A stretch of DNA of 64,000 nt from Pseudomonadota bacterium (GTDB taxonomy: Bacteria; Pseudomonadota; Alphaproteobacteria; Rhizobiales; Rhizobiaceae), in the NCBI GenBank assembly GCA_023390055.1, contig JAEWDP010000101.1:4031-68030 (forward strand), given 5' to 3'. Position numbers and translations under genes: made by a program. Shown here piece after piece: positions 16,215 to 23,091 of this stretch. How positions within the stretch are numbered: the first letter of the stretch is position 1; each line of letters begins with the position of its first letter. The notes under the pieces are model-generated. The model was not told the origin of the DNA and did no database searches. It was given only the letters and a program-made list of their open reading frames with translations.

Positions 16215-16883
16215 TTAGCAGTCATTTCTATCGCGTACGACAGAGCTTAATTTCCAACTACCTTCCAAGCCACCGATAGGTTCGACAGTATCCGTTGAAG
16301 AGATAAAGATGGGTGGTCCGCCTCTATAATTACCGCGACCTCCCGGCGTTAATCCGATTATGCCGAGAAACCTGAGGTCTTTATAATACTGTGAAACCGG
16401 AGGATCGGCGGGGATGGTTTGGAGTTGGGATGGTTCAATATAGATATACCTCTCGAAAGCGGACGGTCTGTCGCTATTACTAAGCGATGAGCCCTGCCTC
16501 GCTAGTGCAGTATGTGATACAATGTCTTCCGTGACGCAGTGGTAATCCATCTGTCCTGTCGAGACATGAAAGCGATAAACCCCTGGCTTCATCCCGAAAA
16601 AATACGTGTCGCCATCTTCGGAGCGGTAGAGTGTCATCCCAGAGTAGTATGGCTCACCTAATATACCCATCCAATCTCCCGACTGGCCTGCTAGCCAGCT
16701 ATCCGGACGGAAAACATCGATACGCTCTTCCATTCCCCAACCCCAGGCCATTCGATATTTCACCGCATAACCAGTGTCACCCAGCTCGACGACCGTTGAT
16801 CTGACTGCAGGCTTCAGTACCAGCCAGTAAAGGCCGCCGACGACGAGTGCAGCGATAGTTAAAATCTTCAAAGGCCGGCGCAT
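16215..16883 (-). CDS. Membrane-anchored protein of unknown function
   Basis: 222 residues from the ATG at 16883, which follows AGGAGAACCA; a longer frame to 16907 has no such site. One hydrophobic helix at the N-terminus (KILTIAALVVGGLYWLVLKP) is followed by a soluble, probably periplasmic domain with many Tyr and Gly (GYAVKYRMAWGWGMEERIDV, GDTYFFGMKPGVYRFHVS). Two Cys in the exported part could form a disulfide. No family is recognised. It lies between two tnpB fragments, on the opposite strand, so it may have arrived with an insertion that split the element. Confidence 0.6.
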   Translation of the reverse strand: MRRPLKILTIAALVVGGLYWLVLKPAVRSTVVELGDTGYAVKYRMAWGWGMEERIDVFRPDSWLAGQSGDWMGILGEPYYSGMTLYRSEDGDTYFFGMKPGVYRFHVSTGQMDYHCVTEDIVSHTALARQGSSLSNSDRPSAFERYIYIEPSQLQTIPADPPVSQYYKDLRFLGIIGLTPGGRGNYRGGPPIFISSTDTVEPIGGLEGSWKLSSVVRDRNDC

Positions 16884-17039
16884 TGGTTCTCCTGCTCCTG
16901 ATTGCATCGTCGCGTTGAGTAGACGACCTGGCTACTTCAATTTAAGCGGGAAAATCTAAAGGCTTTGAGGCAGAGACAGGGTTAAGAGGGGCTGGAGGAT
17001 GCGGCGTGCGTATTCCAGGTGTTTGTATCAACCCCAGAG

Positions 17040-17456
17040 ATCGTTGGCGGGGAAGTTCAGCGGTACTGACAAACCGTACGCAACAGCTTCTGCGCTGCCA
17101 ATGAGGCCGACACCGTCCGGATCGATGGCAAGCGCATCAGGCTCCATTTATCGGCTGGGCGCAAACGCTTGAGGCAGCTCGCTACTCAGGCAGGTGCAAG
17201 CGCCACCATCAGCCGGGAGGCCGGTCCTTGGTTCACCTCGATGATGGTCGAGACCGACGACTTCACGCCGGTTAGACAAAGCCACGATGCTATCGGCGTC
17301 GATCTTGCGACGCTCGCAACCTTGAAACGTGCAGAAGCCGTTGCTGGCCCCGGGGGGAACGCTATGCGTATTGCTACGTACCGCCCCTCGGCAACCCTGT
17401 CTGGCCACCTCATGCATGTCGGATCGGTCACTGAAGATCATTACTTTGCCTATTGA
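17040..17456 (+). pseudogene. Central fragment of tnpB (IS200/IS605-type), decayed
   Basis: In one plus frame the translation reads NSFCAANEADTVRIDGKRIRL, then ASATISREAGPWFTSMMVE, then PVRQSHDAIGVDLATLATL. This is the part of TnpB leading into the first catalytic Asp of its RuvC nuclease (GVDL). A stop codon at 17067 and degenerate sequence after GNAMR show it is dead. The remainder of 16884-17505 holds no other gene. Confidence 0.65.
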
Positions 17457-17505
17457 ACCTCTCTGTGAGACGAACTCAGAGCAAATTGGCCTGTAAAGGG
17501 ATCAC

Positions 17506-17755
17506 ATGAGAGCCGAAACAGAGGTTCTGGGAATGATCGGCAACCAATTTCGGCGCGCCCAGCTGGTAGCGGGTCTGACGCAGGAACAAGTCGCTGATCT
17601 CGCCGGCATACCCCGACCTCGCTATCGCGACGTCGAAGCCGGAGCCGCCGTGGCGCGCCACGACACTGATCAATGTTGCAAGGGCGCTTGGCCTGGAGAT
17701 GATGCTGGTTCCTCAAGCGGTGGTCCCGGCCATCGAGGGCTGCACAGCCCGCAAG
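17506..17755 (+). pseudogene. Frameshifted hipB copy
   Basis: The DNA is a near copy of the intact hipB-like gene at 20530-20790: the first 50 codons translate as MRAETEVLGMIGNQFRRAQL, then VAGLTQEQVADLAG, and so on. A small deletion in the GCGCGC run at about 17653 shifts the frame, and the similarity ends abruptly near 17755 against the end of the AbiEii-like gene. No hipA follows. The copy is therefore a relic left by duplication and recombination. Confidence 0.8.
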
Positions 17756-17756
17756 A

Positions 17757-18611
17757 TCACAATTTGGTAGTGAGCTTGCCCAGTTTTGCCATGAAGAAGC
17801 GCTCGCTCCACAGGTCAAGCGATTTGAGTTCGGCAGGGCGAAGGAAGCGCCGCACATCCTCGGCGGCCGCTTTCCAGTCGATTTTCACAATCGCGGTGGC
17901 GAGTGTATCCGTCAACCAGGGCATATCGACGGCGATACTCTCATCGCCCGCCCACGGTCCGGCCTGAATTAGCGCGGAACGCAGCAACGCGAGATTGGGC
18001 GCGATCCCCTTGGAGATATACCAGGAGAAATCATACCAGTCCCTGCCTTTGAGAAAGCCGCGACAAAGCAGGGCATGGATCTTGAGCGCGAAATTGGACG
18101 GCAGATCCTGATGGTGCACTTCATAATCGGTCGGGAAGTCGAAATAGGTTGTATCTTCACCCGAGCCAGCGGGCGGATTAACATCGATTTCCAGCTTGAT
18201 GCGGATCGTACGGGGCTTGCCGCTTCCCGAGAAGGACAGGTCAAGCTGGCTTGCGATAGAATCATTTTTGAGCAGTGCCTGACGGATCGTGCTCTGCATC
18301 TTTGTTTTAGGCAGAGCGTCGAGTTTTAGTCCGAACTGTTCGAATACCTCGACAAGCACCTTGAGATAGGGCGACCAGTCGAAATCCGGATTGGGCGTAC
18401 GCAACAGGAAATCGAGAGCTTCGGAAAAGCGCGGCAGACCATGAAGGATACGCAGCGAGGTGCCTCCCTGGAACAGCGCGACGTCGAAGAAATCGCCGCG
18501 CCAGAGGGCATAGAGCGCAATCTCCTGAAGGATCTCCTTTACGGCATTCTCCTCTTCGAGCGCGTTCGTCGCCTCGTAGCTGCGGAGCTTGTCCCGGATA
18601 ATGTCAATCAT
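17757..18611 (-). CDS. AbiEii-family nucleotidyltransferase, catalytic Asp replaced
   Basis: 284 residues, second AbiEii-type protein in the window but from a different subfamily. ALFQGGTSLRILHGL (residues 45-58) is the expected Gly-Gly motif, followed by RFSEALDFLL. Family members normally have SED-I/L-D here, so Ala65 stands where the first metal-binding Asp is expected; the codon is GCT, one base from GAT. Downstream IRIKLEIDVNPP and the KIHALLCRGFLKGRDWYDF motif are intact. The start overlaps the AbiEi-like gene by 8 bp. The toxin may be catalytically dead or weak, or Ala may be normal in this subfamily. Confidence 0.82.
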   Translation of the reverse strand: MIDIIRDKLRSYEATNALEEENAVKEILQEIALYALWRGDFFDVALFQGGTSLRILHGLPRFSEALDFLLRTPNPDFDWSPYLKVLVEVFEQFGLKLDALPKTKMQSTIRQALLKNDSIASQLDLSFSGSGKPRTIRIKLEIDVNPPAGSGEDTTYFDFPTDYEVHHQDLPSNFALKIHALLCRGFLKGRDWYDFSWYISKGIAPNLALLRSALIQAGPWAGDESIAVDMPWLTDTLATAIVKIDWKAAAEDVRRFLRPAELKSLDLWSERFFMAKLGKLTTKL

Positions 18612-19278
18612 GGCTGGAAGCCTTTCGGTCCATCGTCACGGCGTCTTCGAATGCCGCGAGGAAGGCGTTCGCCGCCTTGTGCTTGTAGACGGACTTAAGC
18701 TTGGCGAAGTCCTTTCGCCCGAGCGCCGCAAGTTCGACCTCGTCGATCCGCATGCCGTGGATAAGCCAATCCATGTTGCTCCAGCTTTCTTTGCGTAGGG
18801 CGACGAGATCCATCAGCGCGCGCAGCGGCTGTGCGACGAAGGCTGTGAGCATGCCCATCTCCACCCGGTCGACAGCGGTCAGAAAACGATAGTCGACGGT
18901 CGCCAAAGGGTGGAAACCGAACGTCCCGAAGCCAGATGTCTCATAATGCAGTGTCTTGCGGCCGGGCGAGACGCTGGCCGTGGTGAAGACCGCTTCAGGA
19001 ATCCAGCCATGGTAGACCAGCGCGCTTTCGAACGAGATATAGCTGCCCGGTACAAGGCTCTGAGCCAGGACGAAGGGGTGAACCGCCTCGCTACGATAGC
19101 CTTGTCCAAGGACATAAGTGCCACGTTTGACCCGGAGCAGTGAGCCATCCTTGAGTGCGCGATTGACCAGTCCATAGCGACGCGCATCTCCACCACCCAG
19201 CAACCGCGCAAGCTGGCGTTCGCTCAGTACATGATTGGCGAGTCCAGCCGCCGTGATCTGTTGCGCCAAGGAGGACAT
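18604..19278 (-). CDS. AbiEi-family antitoxin (second type IV pair)
   Basis: 224 residues. The N-terminal part (LSERQLARLLGGGDARRYGLVNRALKDG followed by LLRVKRGTYVL) is the winged-helix antitoxin domain; YISFESALVYHGWIPEAVFTTASVSPGRK in the middle is the typical AbiEi core. It should repress its own promoter and neutralise the downstream AbiEii-like toxin. The reading frame is intact and has GGAGG-like sequence near the start. The pair is flanked by broken hipB and hipA pieces, which places it inside a rearranged island. Confidence 0.85.
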   Translation of the reverse strand: MSSLAQQITAAGLANHVLSERQLARLLGGGDARRYGLVNRALKDGSLLRVKRGTYVLGQGYRSEAVHPFVLAQSLVPGSYISFESALVYHGWIPEAVFTTASVSPGRKTLHYETSGFGTFGFHPLATVDYRFLTAVDRVEMGMLTAFVAQPLRALMDLVALRKESWSNMDWLIHGMRIDEVELAALGRKDFAKLKSVYKHKAANAFLAAFEDAVTMDRKASSHD

Positions 19279-19290
19279 GAAATTCCCAAT

Positions 19291-19309
19291 ACTTCTAAAT
19301 TATGGAAGT
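19291..19309. promoter_or_regulatory. Inverted repeat upstream of the second abiE pair
   Basis: ACTTC (19291-19295) and GAAGT (19305-19309) flank a 9-bp A/T-rich centre, 13-31 bp upstream of the antitoxin start. On the minus strand the centre contains CATAAT, a plausible -10 box. Position fits an AbiEi operator. Confidence 0.4.
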
Positions 19310-19379
19310 TTCAAGAACTTTTTGGCGATATCCGAAGGCAATTCCAGTCTTCAGATCAGCTGCAAATCTGAATCAGTGG

Positions 19380-19604
19380 TCAGACATGCAGCAAGACGGA
19401 TGCGACCTTACCCTGTCCCGTGGTGTGGAACGGGCCGGCATCGAGAGGGAAATCGGGCTGTATGGCGAAGGCGCGGGGGTTCTCGATCCATTCGGAACCA
19501 TAAGCGAAAGTAGAGAGCTGCCGCGGCCCGGCATGGGTGAAACGCAACTGACCCACCGATGTTCGGCCTTCGCCAAACGCAACCTGGGCGACGAAATCGA
19601 CCAT
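19380..19604 (-). pseudogene. hipA stub (first ~70 codons only)
   Basis: Begins MVDFVAQVAFGEGRTSVGQL and continues RFTHAGPRQLSTFAYGSEWI, the N-terminal segment of one HipA subfamily (full length about 420-440 residues). It ends after about 74 codons, next to the promoter of the second abiE pair, so the kinase domain is missing. Its ATG overlaps the stop of the upstream HipB-like gene as ATGA, the normal hipBA arrangement. The truncation leaves the antitoxin without its toxin. Confidence 0.7.
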
Positions 19605-19981
19605 CAGAAGGACACCCCGTCAGGGTCGACAACGTCCTGTCGATCCAGATCTTCTTCCGTCTGAGCCTTCTGCCTTTTCAGCCTTGCCGCGAAGGAGCGG
19701 CCCCGCCGCGGTCCGCGCTCCGCTATCAGCGCCAACCCCAGATCGTCCTTGCGGATATCGATCAGGTCAGCGAGCCGCTCCAGAAGGCCCAGCACAACAA
19801 GAATGTCGGCTAGCGTTCCAATGGCGACACCGGGATCACCCCGTTCAAGGCGGGCGATGGAACTCGGCGAGGTTCCTGCGCGCACGGCGAGATCCGCCAC
19901 GGCGATACCACGCCGCAGACGCGCATTGCGGATATCCTGGCCCAGCCGTTCCAGCGCCGGCTTCGCCTTGGGGGAGCTCAT
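19604..19981 (-). CDS. HipB-like XRE antitoxin / regulator
   Basis: 125 residues from the ATG at 19981; the frame extends to a TTG at 20014 but that would run into the operator side. The helix-turn-helix is LGQDIRNARLRRGIAVADLAVRAGTS, then PSSIARLERGDPGVAIGTLADIL, followed by LERLADLIDIRKDDLGLALIAERGPRRGR, a layout typical of HipB proteins paired with the HipA subfamily whose stub follows. The C-terminus is charged. A perfect 12-bp palindrome 39 bp upstream is a good operator candidate. Confidence 0.75.
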   Translation of the reverse strand: MSSPKAKPALERLGQDIRNARLRRGIAVADLAVRAGTSPSSIARLERGDPGVAIGTLADILVVLGLLERLADLIDIRKDDLGLALIAERGPRRGRSFAARLKRQKAQTEEDLDRQDVVDPDGVSF

Positions 19982-20020
19982 CTCAATAATCCATATTTGA
20001 CTTAAAACATCCAATTAGTT

Positions 20021-20032
20021 GTCATATATGAC
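20021..20032. promoter_or_regulatory. Perfect 12-bp palindrome GTCATATATGAC
   Basis: Lies 39 bp upstream of the HipB-like start at 19981, within the expected promoter. HipB proteins bind short palindromes and repress their operon, so it is the likely operator of the truncated hipBA locus. Confidence 0.5.
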
Positions 20033-20529
20033 GAACATCCGAGGTTAAGAAGTTCATTCCGTGCCCGCCCGGACCAAATCGCCTCGCTTTGGAAACCTGT
20101 GAGAGGCGAGCTTGAACTGAGGTGCCGATAGTCTCGATACCCTCAGCCATTGGCGGTCAGTGCCTCGCTATAGCGCCGAATGGCGAGCGAGCCTGCTTCA
20201 TTTAGCTCTGTATCGCCGCCATGCAACGATAGTGCGAGTTGATTTAAGACAGCGAATATTAGAAGCCGCCCCTTCAGGATCGACGAGTGTCCTCTTGATC
20301 GTGCGCCACCCCTGCGACGTGCCACCTTTTAAAACGAGATGCTCACCTCGCGGCGCTGCGTAGAGAACACCCGGCATCCAGGCCATCCTCACTGAAAAAG
20401 GCAGAATGATCTCAAAACGAATCAACTTGACGTACAAAGATACGTTTGAGGCTCAATACATTGTCTAGCAAAACATAATATGATACGTATTCAGAACAAA
20501 TCGACAAAATTGATCTCTAAAGGTATCAC
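20033..20529. other. Divergent spacer between two hipBA loci
   Basis: About 500 bp. A minus-strand stretch (20437 to about 20143) has some protein character (HLVLKGGTSQGWRTIKRTL, and in a shifted frame EAGSLAIRRYSEALTANG), so it could be a frameshifted relic, but no family is recognised. Upstream of the plus-strand hipB, the heptamer GATACGT occurs at 20439-20445 and 20482-20488, the second within the palindrome ATACGTAT (20483-20490); these are candidate HipB sites. Confidence 0.4.
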
Positions 20530-20835
20530 ATGAGAGCCGAAACAGAGGTTCTGGGAATGATCGGCAACCAATTTCGGCGCGCCCGGCTGGTGGCGGGTCT
20601 TACACAGGAACAGGTCGCCGATCTCGCCGGCATATCCCGACCCCGCTATCGCGACGTCGAAACCGGAGCCGCTGCGGCGCGCGCCACGACATTGATCAAT
20701 GTTGCAAGGGCGCTTGGCCTGGAGATGATGCTGGTTCCTCAAGCAGTGGTCCCAGCCATCGAGGCGCTGCTCAGCCCGCACGGAGAGGACGACCGGCCGG
20801 CTTTCAGCCCGCAAGTGGCGGGTTATGATGAATAA
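20530..20835 (+). CDS. hipB: HipB-type XRE antitoxin
   Basis: 101 residues with an XRE helix-turn-helix (FRRARLVAGLTQEQVADLAGIS, then RPRYRDVETGAAAARATTLINVARALGLEMMLVP), the usual HipB architecture with the C-terminal strand MMLVPQ. AAAGG precedes the ATG. It overlaps hipA by 11 bp, so the two are translationally coupled. HipB binds HipA, neutralises it and represses the operon. A decayed duplicate lies 3 kb upstream at 17506. Confidence 0.85.
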   Translation: MRAETEVLGMIGNQFRRARLVAGLTQEQVADLAGISRPRYRDVETGAAAARATTLINVARALGLEMMLVPQAVVPAIEALLSPHGEDDRPAFSPQVAGYDE

Positions 20836-22069
20836 AGCCCGCTCCGCCGAAGTCATCCAGTCATTCGATGTCCTCCTCAATGAGGTGAAGGTCGGCACGA
20901 TCGTCAGGACACCGGGCGACTTCAACGCCTTCAGCTTCGATCCTGCCTACCGCGCGAGCGGAGGACATCCCGTGTTGAGCTTGTCCTTCCGCGCAGCGAC
21001 GGGAGGATTGCGCAAGGATCCGCGCCCAGTGGCAGGCACATTGCCGGCCTTCTTCGCCAACCTCCTGCCCGAGGACAAACTGCGCGAGGCGATGGAAAAG
21101 CATCACGCCCAGACCGTCCGGCCCGGCAATGATTTCGATCTGCTGGCCGCGCTGGGCGCCGACCTGCCAGGCGCTGTGCGGGTTGTCCCGAGTAACGGAG
21201 ATATCGGCGCTAAAACGGATGCACTGGAGGGCAAGCCGAAAGCGCGCTTTTCGCTCGCCGGCGTGCAAATGAAGCTTTCGGTGATGAAGAACACCGGCAA
21301 GGGCGGCGGATTGACAGTGCCGCTCGGGGACAGCGATGGTCAGTACATCGCCAAGTTTCCTTCGACCGCCTTTCCGGGCGTGTCGGAGAACGAGTTCGCC
21401 AACCTCGCGCTGGCCACAGCGATCGGCATGGAAGTGCCCGAACGCGAGCTGGTCGGCAAAGACCAGTTCGAGGGTATTCCCGAAGAGTTCGAGACTCTGG
21501 CCGAGGGGCTGGTCCTTCTTATCCGGCGGTTCGATCGCGCCGCCGATGCGCGACGAATTCATATCGAGGATTTCGCTCAGGTCTTCGGCATCTATCCGGC
21601 ACGAAAATACGAAGGCGCGGCCTATCATGATATTGCCGCGGCACTGAATGTGGCAATTTCACCGACAGCGGCGCTGGAGTTCGTCCGCCGCCTGACCCTA
21701 TCGGTGGTCATGGGCAATGGCGACATGCACCTGAAGAACTGGTCGCTGATCTATCATGGTGACGGCAATTCGCCCGCCTTGGCGCCGATCTACGATGTGC
21801 TTTCCACAGTACCCTATATCCCGGCTGACAGTTTGGCTTTGTCGCTCGGCGGCGAACGCGCATTCAAGGCACTGACGCTGCCACGGTGGAAGGCTTTCGC
21901 CAATCGGGCGCGACTTCCAGAACCAGCCGTCCTGAAAACTGTCAGCGAAACAGTAAGGCGTATCGATGCGCATTGGTGGAAATTGCCAGAACGCAATGCC
22001 ATCCCATCGATCGTTCTGGAGCGGATCGACGCCCATGTGAGGACCATGATGCCTGTCCTCTTGGACTGA
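20825..22069 (+). CDS. hipA: HipA-family serine/threonine kinase toxin
   Basis: 414 residues, full length. The N-terminal HipA subdomain 1 covers about residues 12-105 (FDVLLNEVKVGTIVR, then GTLPAFFANLLPE). The kinase core follows: ARFSLAGVQMKLS at 140-152 with the ejectable P-loop region, AKFPS with the ATP-binding Lys at 177, the catalytic loop GNGDMHLKN at 297-305 with Asp300, and PIYD at 321-324 as the metal-binding equivalent of DFG. Characterised HipA enzymes phosphorylate glutamyl-tRNA synthetase or other tRNA synthetases and cause growth arrest and persistence. All key residues are present, so this is the one intact hipBA unit in the region. Confidence 0.9.
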   Translation: MMNKARSAEVIQSFDVLLNEVKVGTIVRTPGDFNAFSFDPAYRASGGHPVLSLSFRAATGGLRKDPRPVAGTLPAFFANLLPEDKLREAMEKHHAQTVRPGNDFDLLAALGADLPGAVRVVPSNGDIGAKTDALEGKPKARFSLAGVQMKLSVMKNTGKGGGLTVPLGDSDGQYIAKFPSTAFPGVSENEFANLALATAIGMEVPERELVGKDQFEGIPEEFETLAEGLVLLIRRFDRAADARRIHIEDFAQVFGIYPARKYEGAAYHDIAAALNVAISPTAALEFVRRLTLSVVMGNGDMHLKNWSLIYHGDGNSPALAPIYDVLSTVPYIPADSLALSLGGERAFKALTLPRWKAFANRARLPEPAVLKTVSETVRRIDAHWWKLPERNAIPSIVLERIDAHVRTMMPVLLD

Positions 22070-22519
22070 ACACTGTTGATTGCTCCCAGACTACCCGACA
22101 CCGTAAAACATGAACACAGTTTGATGGATACTAACAACGCAACGACAGCACTTCCACAGACCATTCTGACAATCGGCGCCCGTCCTTGTAGCGAAGGGTT
22201 TCAACTACGGTGCCGGTTTCGGTCTCTGCAACTTGCCGCCGCGTTAGCGCAAGTTGCCAGTCTTTTAGGGACGCCATTGGCAGCAAGGCACTTTGTTGCT
22301 GCGAGATAGCTTCGCTGCCCACTCTCCCATGCCGGTTGTCCTCGCGCAACAAAGAGGGGCGAACCGCTCCCTGCATGAGCAGCCTATGGCCCGGCAAGTG
22401 GTCCCTGATTGCGCTCGCCAGCGTGTTGGCAAGTCCTCTTGCAGACAGTTTGGTCCAGAAGCTCGTCTTGTCTCTTCAGTGGTCTGGGACTTTCATCTTT
22501 TTTGTATTATGACGGCACA
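22070..22519. other. Intergenic, 450 bp, nothing recognised
   Basis: Marks the right border of the toxin-antitoxin island. No frame with protein character and no clear attachment-site repeat or tRNA was seen. Confidence 0.5.
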
Positions 22520-22879
22520 ATGACACGAAAACTGCTTCGCCTCGCGGCCTGGGCCGTCCTGATTGGCCTGATCCTGGCAACCCTTTCCCCGATCTCGGCC
22601 CGTCCTCAAAGTGGCCTGCCCGTCAATCTCGAACGGACGATCGCCTTCGTCGTTGCCGGCGGACTTCTGGCAATGGCATATCCAGCACGGATCTGGCTGA
22701 TCGGCTGCCTGTTGGTTGGTTTCATCTTCAGTCTCGAACTGATGCAGCATCTGACACCGGACCGTCACGGTCATACTGTTGATGCCATTTTCAAGGCCGT
22801 CGGAGCAATCGTCGGTATAGCTGCAGGCGCACTGATAGCGACCGTGCCAAAATTGCTTGCAGGCTCGCGAAAGGCCTGA
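22520..22879 (+). CDS. VanZ-like small membrane protein
   Basis: 119 residues from the ATG at 22520; the longer frame starting at 22409 adds an unlikely leader. Three to four hydrophobic helices: LLRLAAWAVLIGLILATLS, TIAFVVAGGLLAMAYP, IWLIGCLLVGFIFSLELMQ, and AIFKAVGAIVGIAAGALIATV. The motif ELMQHLTPDRHGHTVDAIFKAVGA matches VanZ-like proteins, whose cellular role is mostly unknown (one member gives teicoplanin resistance). It is monocistronic and sits between the island and the catabolic cluster. Confidence 0.75.
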   Translation: MTRKLLRLAAWAVLIGLILATLSPISARPQSGLPVNLERTIAFVVAGGLLAMAYPARIWLIGCLLVGFIFSLELMQHLTPDRHGHTVDAIFKAVGAIVGIAAGALIATVPKLLAGSRKA

Positions 22880-23021
22880 CCCGAAGCCCCAATTGAGTAC
22901 ATTCCTCCCCGGGCAGAACAGAAACGTCCGCGATTGCGGTGACGGGACGGTCTCTGTGATCCTGGCGCGATCTGCCCATCAAGCCTAAACTGGCATCTCA
23001 ACAATCTGGAAGTGGACCGCG

Positions 23022-23077
23022 ACAGGCCGGGCATCAAGACGTAACCAGACATTGTTTCCAACAGGCCGGGCATCAAG
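23022..23077. repeat. 17-bp direct repeat before the GMC gene
   Basis: ACAGGCCGGGCATCAAG occurs exactly at 23022-23038 and again at 23061-23077, a 39-bp period, ending 14 bp before the GMC oxidoreductase start. The second copy includes part of its ribosome site. It could be a regulator site in tandem (MocR-type regulators often bind direct repeats) or a small duplication. Confidence 0.6.
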
Positions 23078-23091
23078 GTAAGTCTCCCAGT

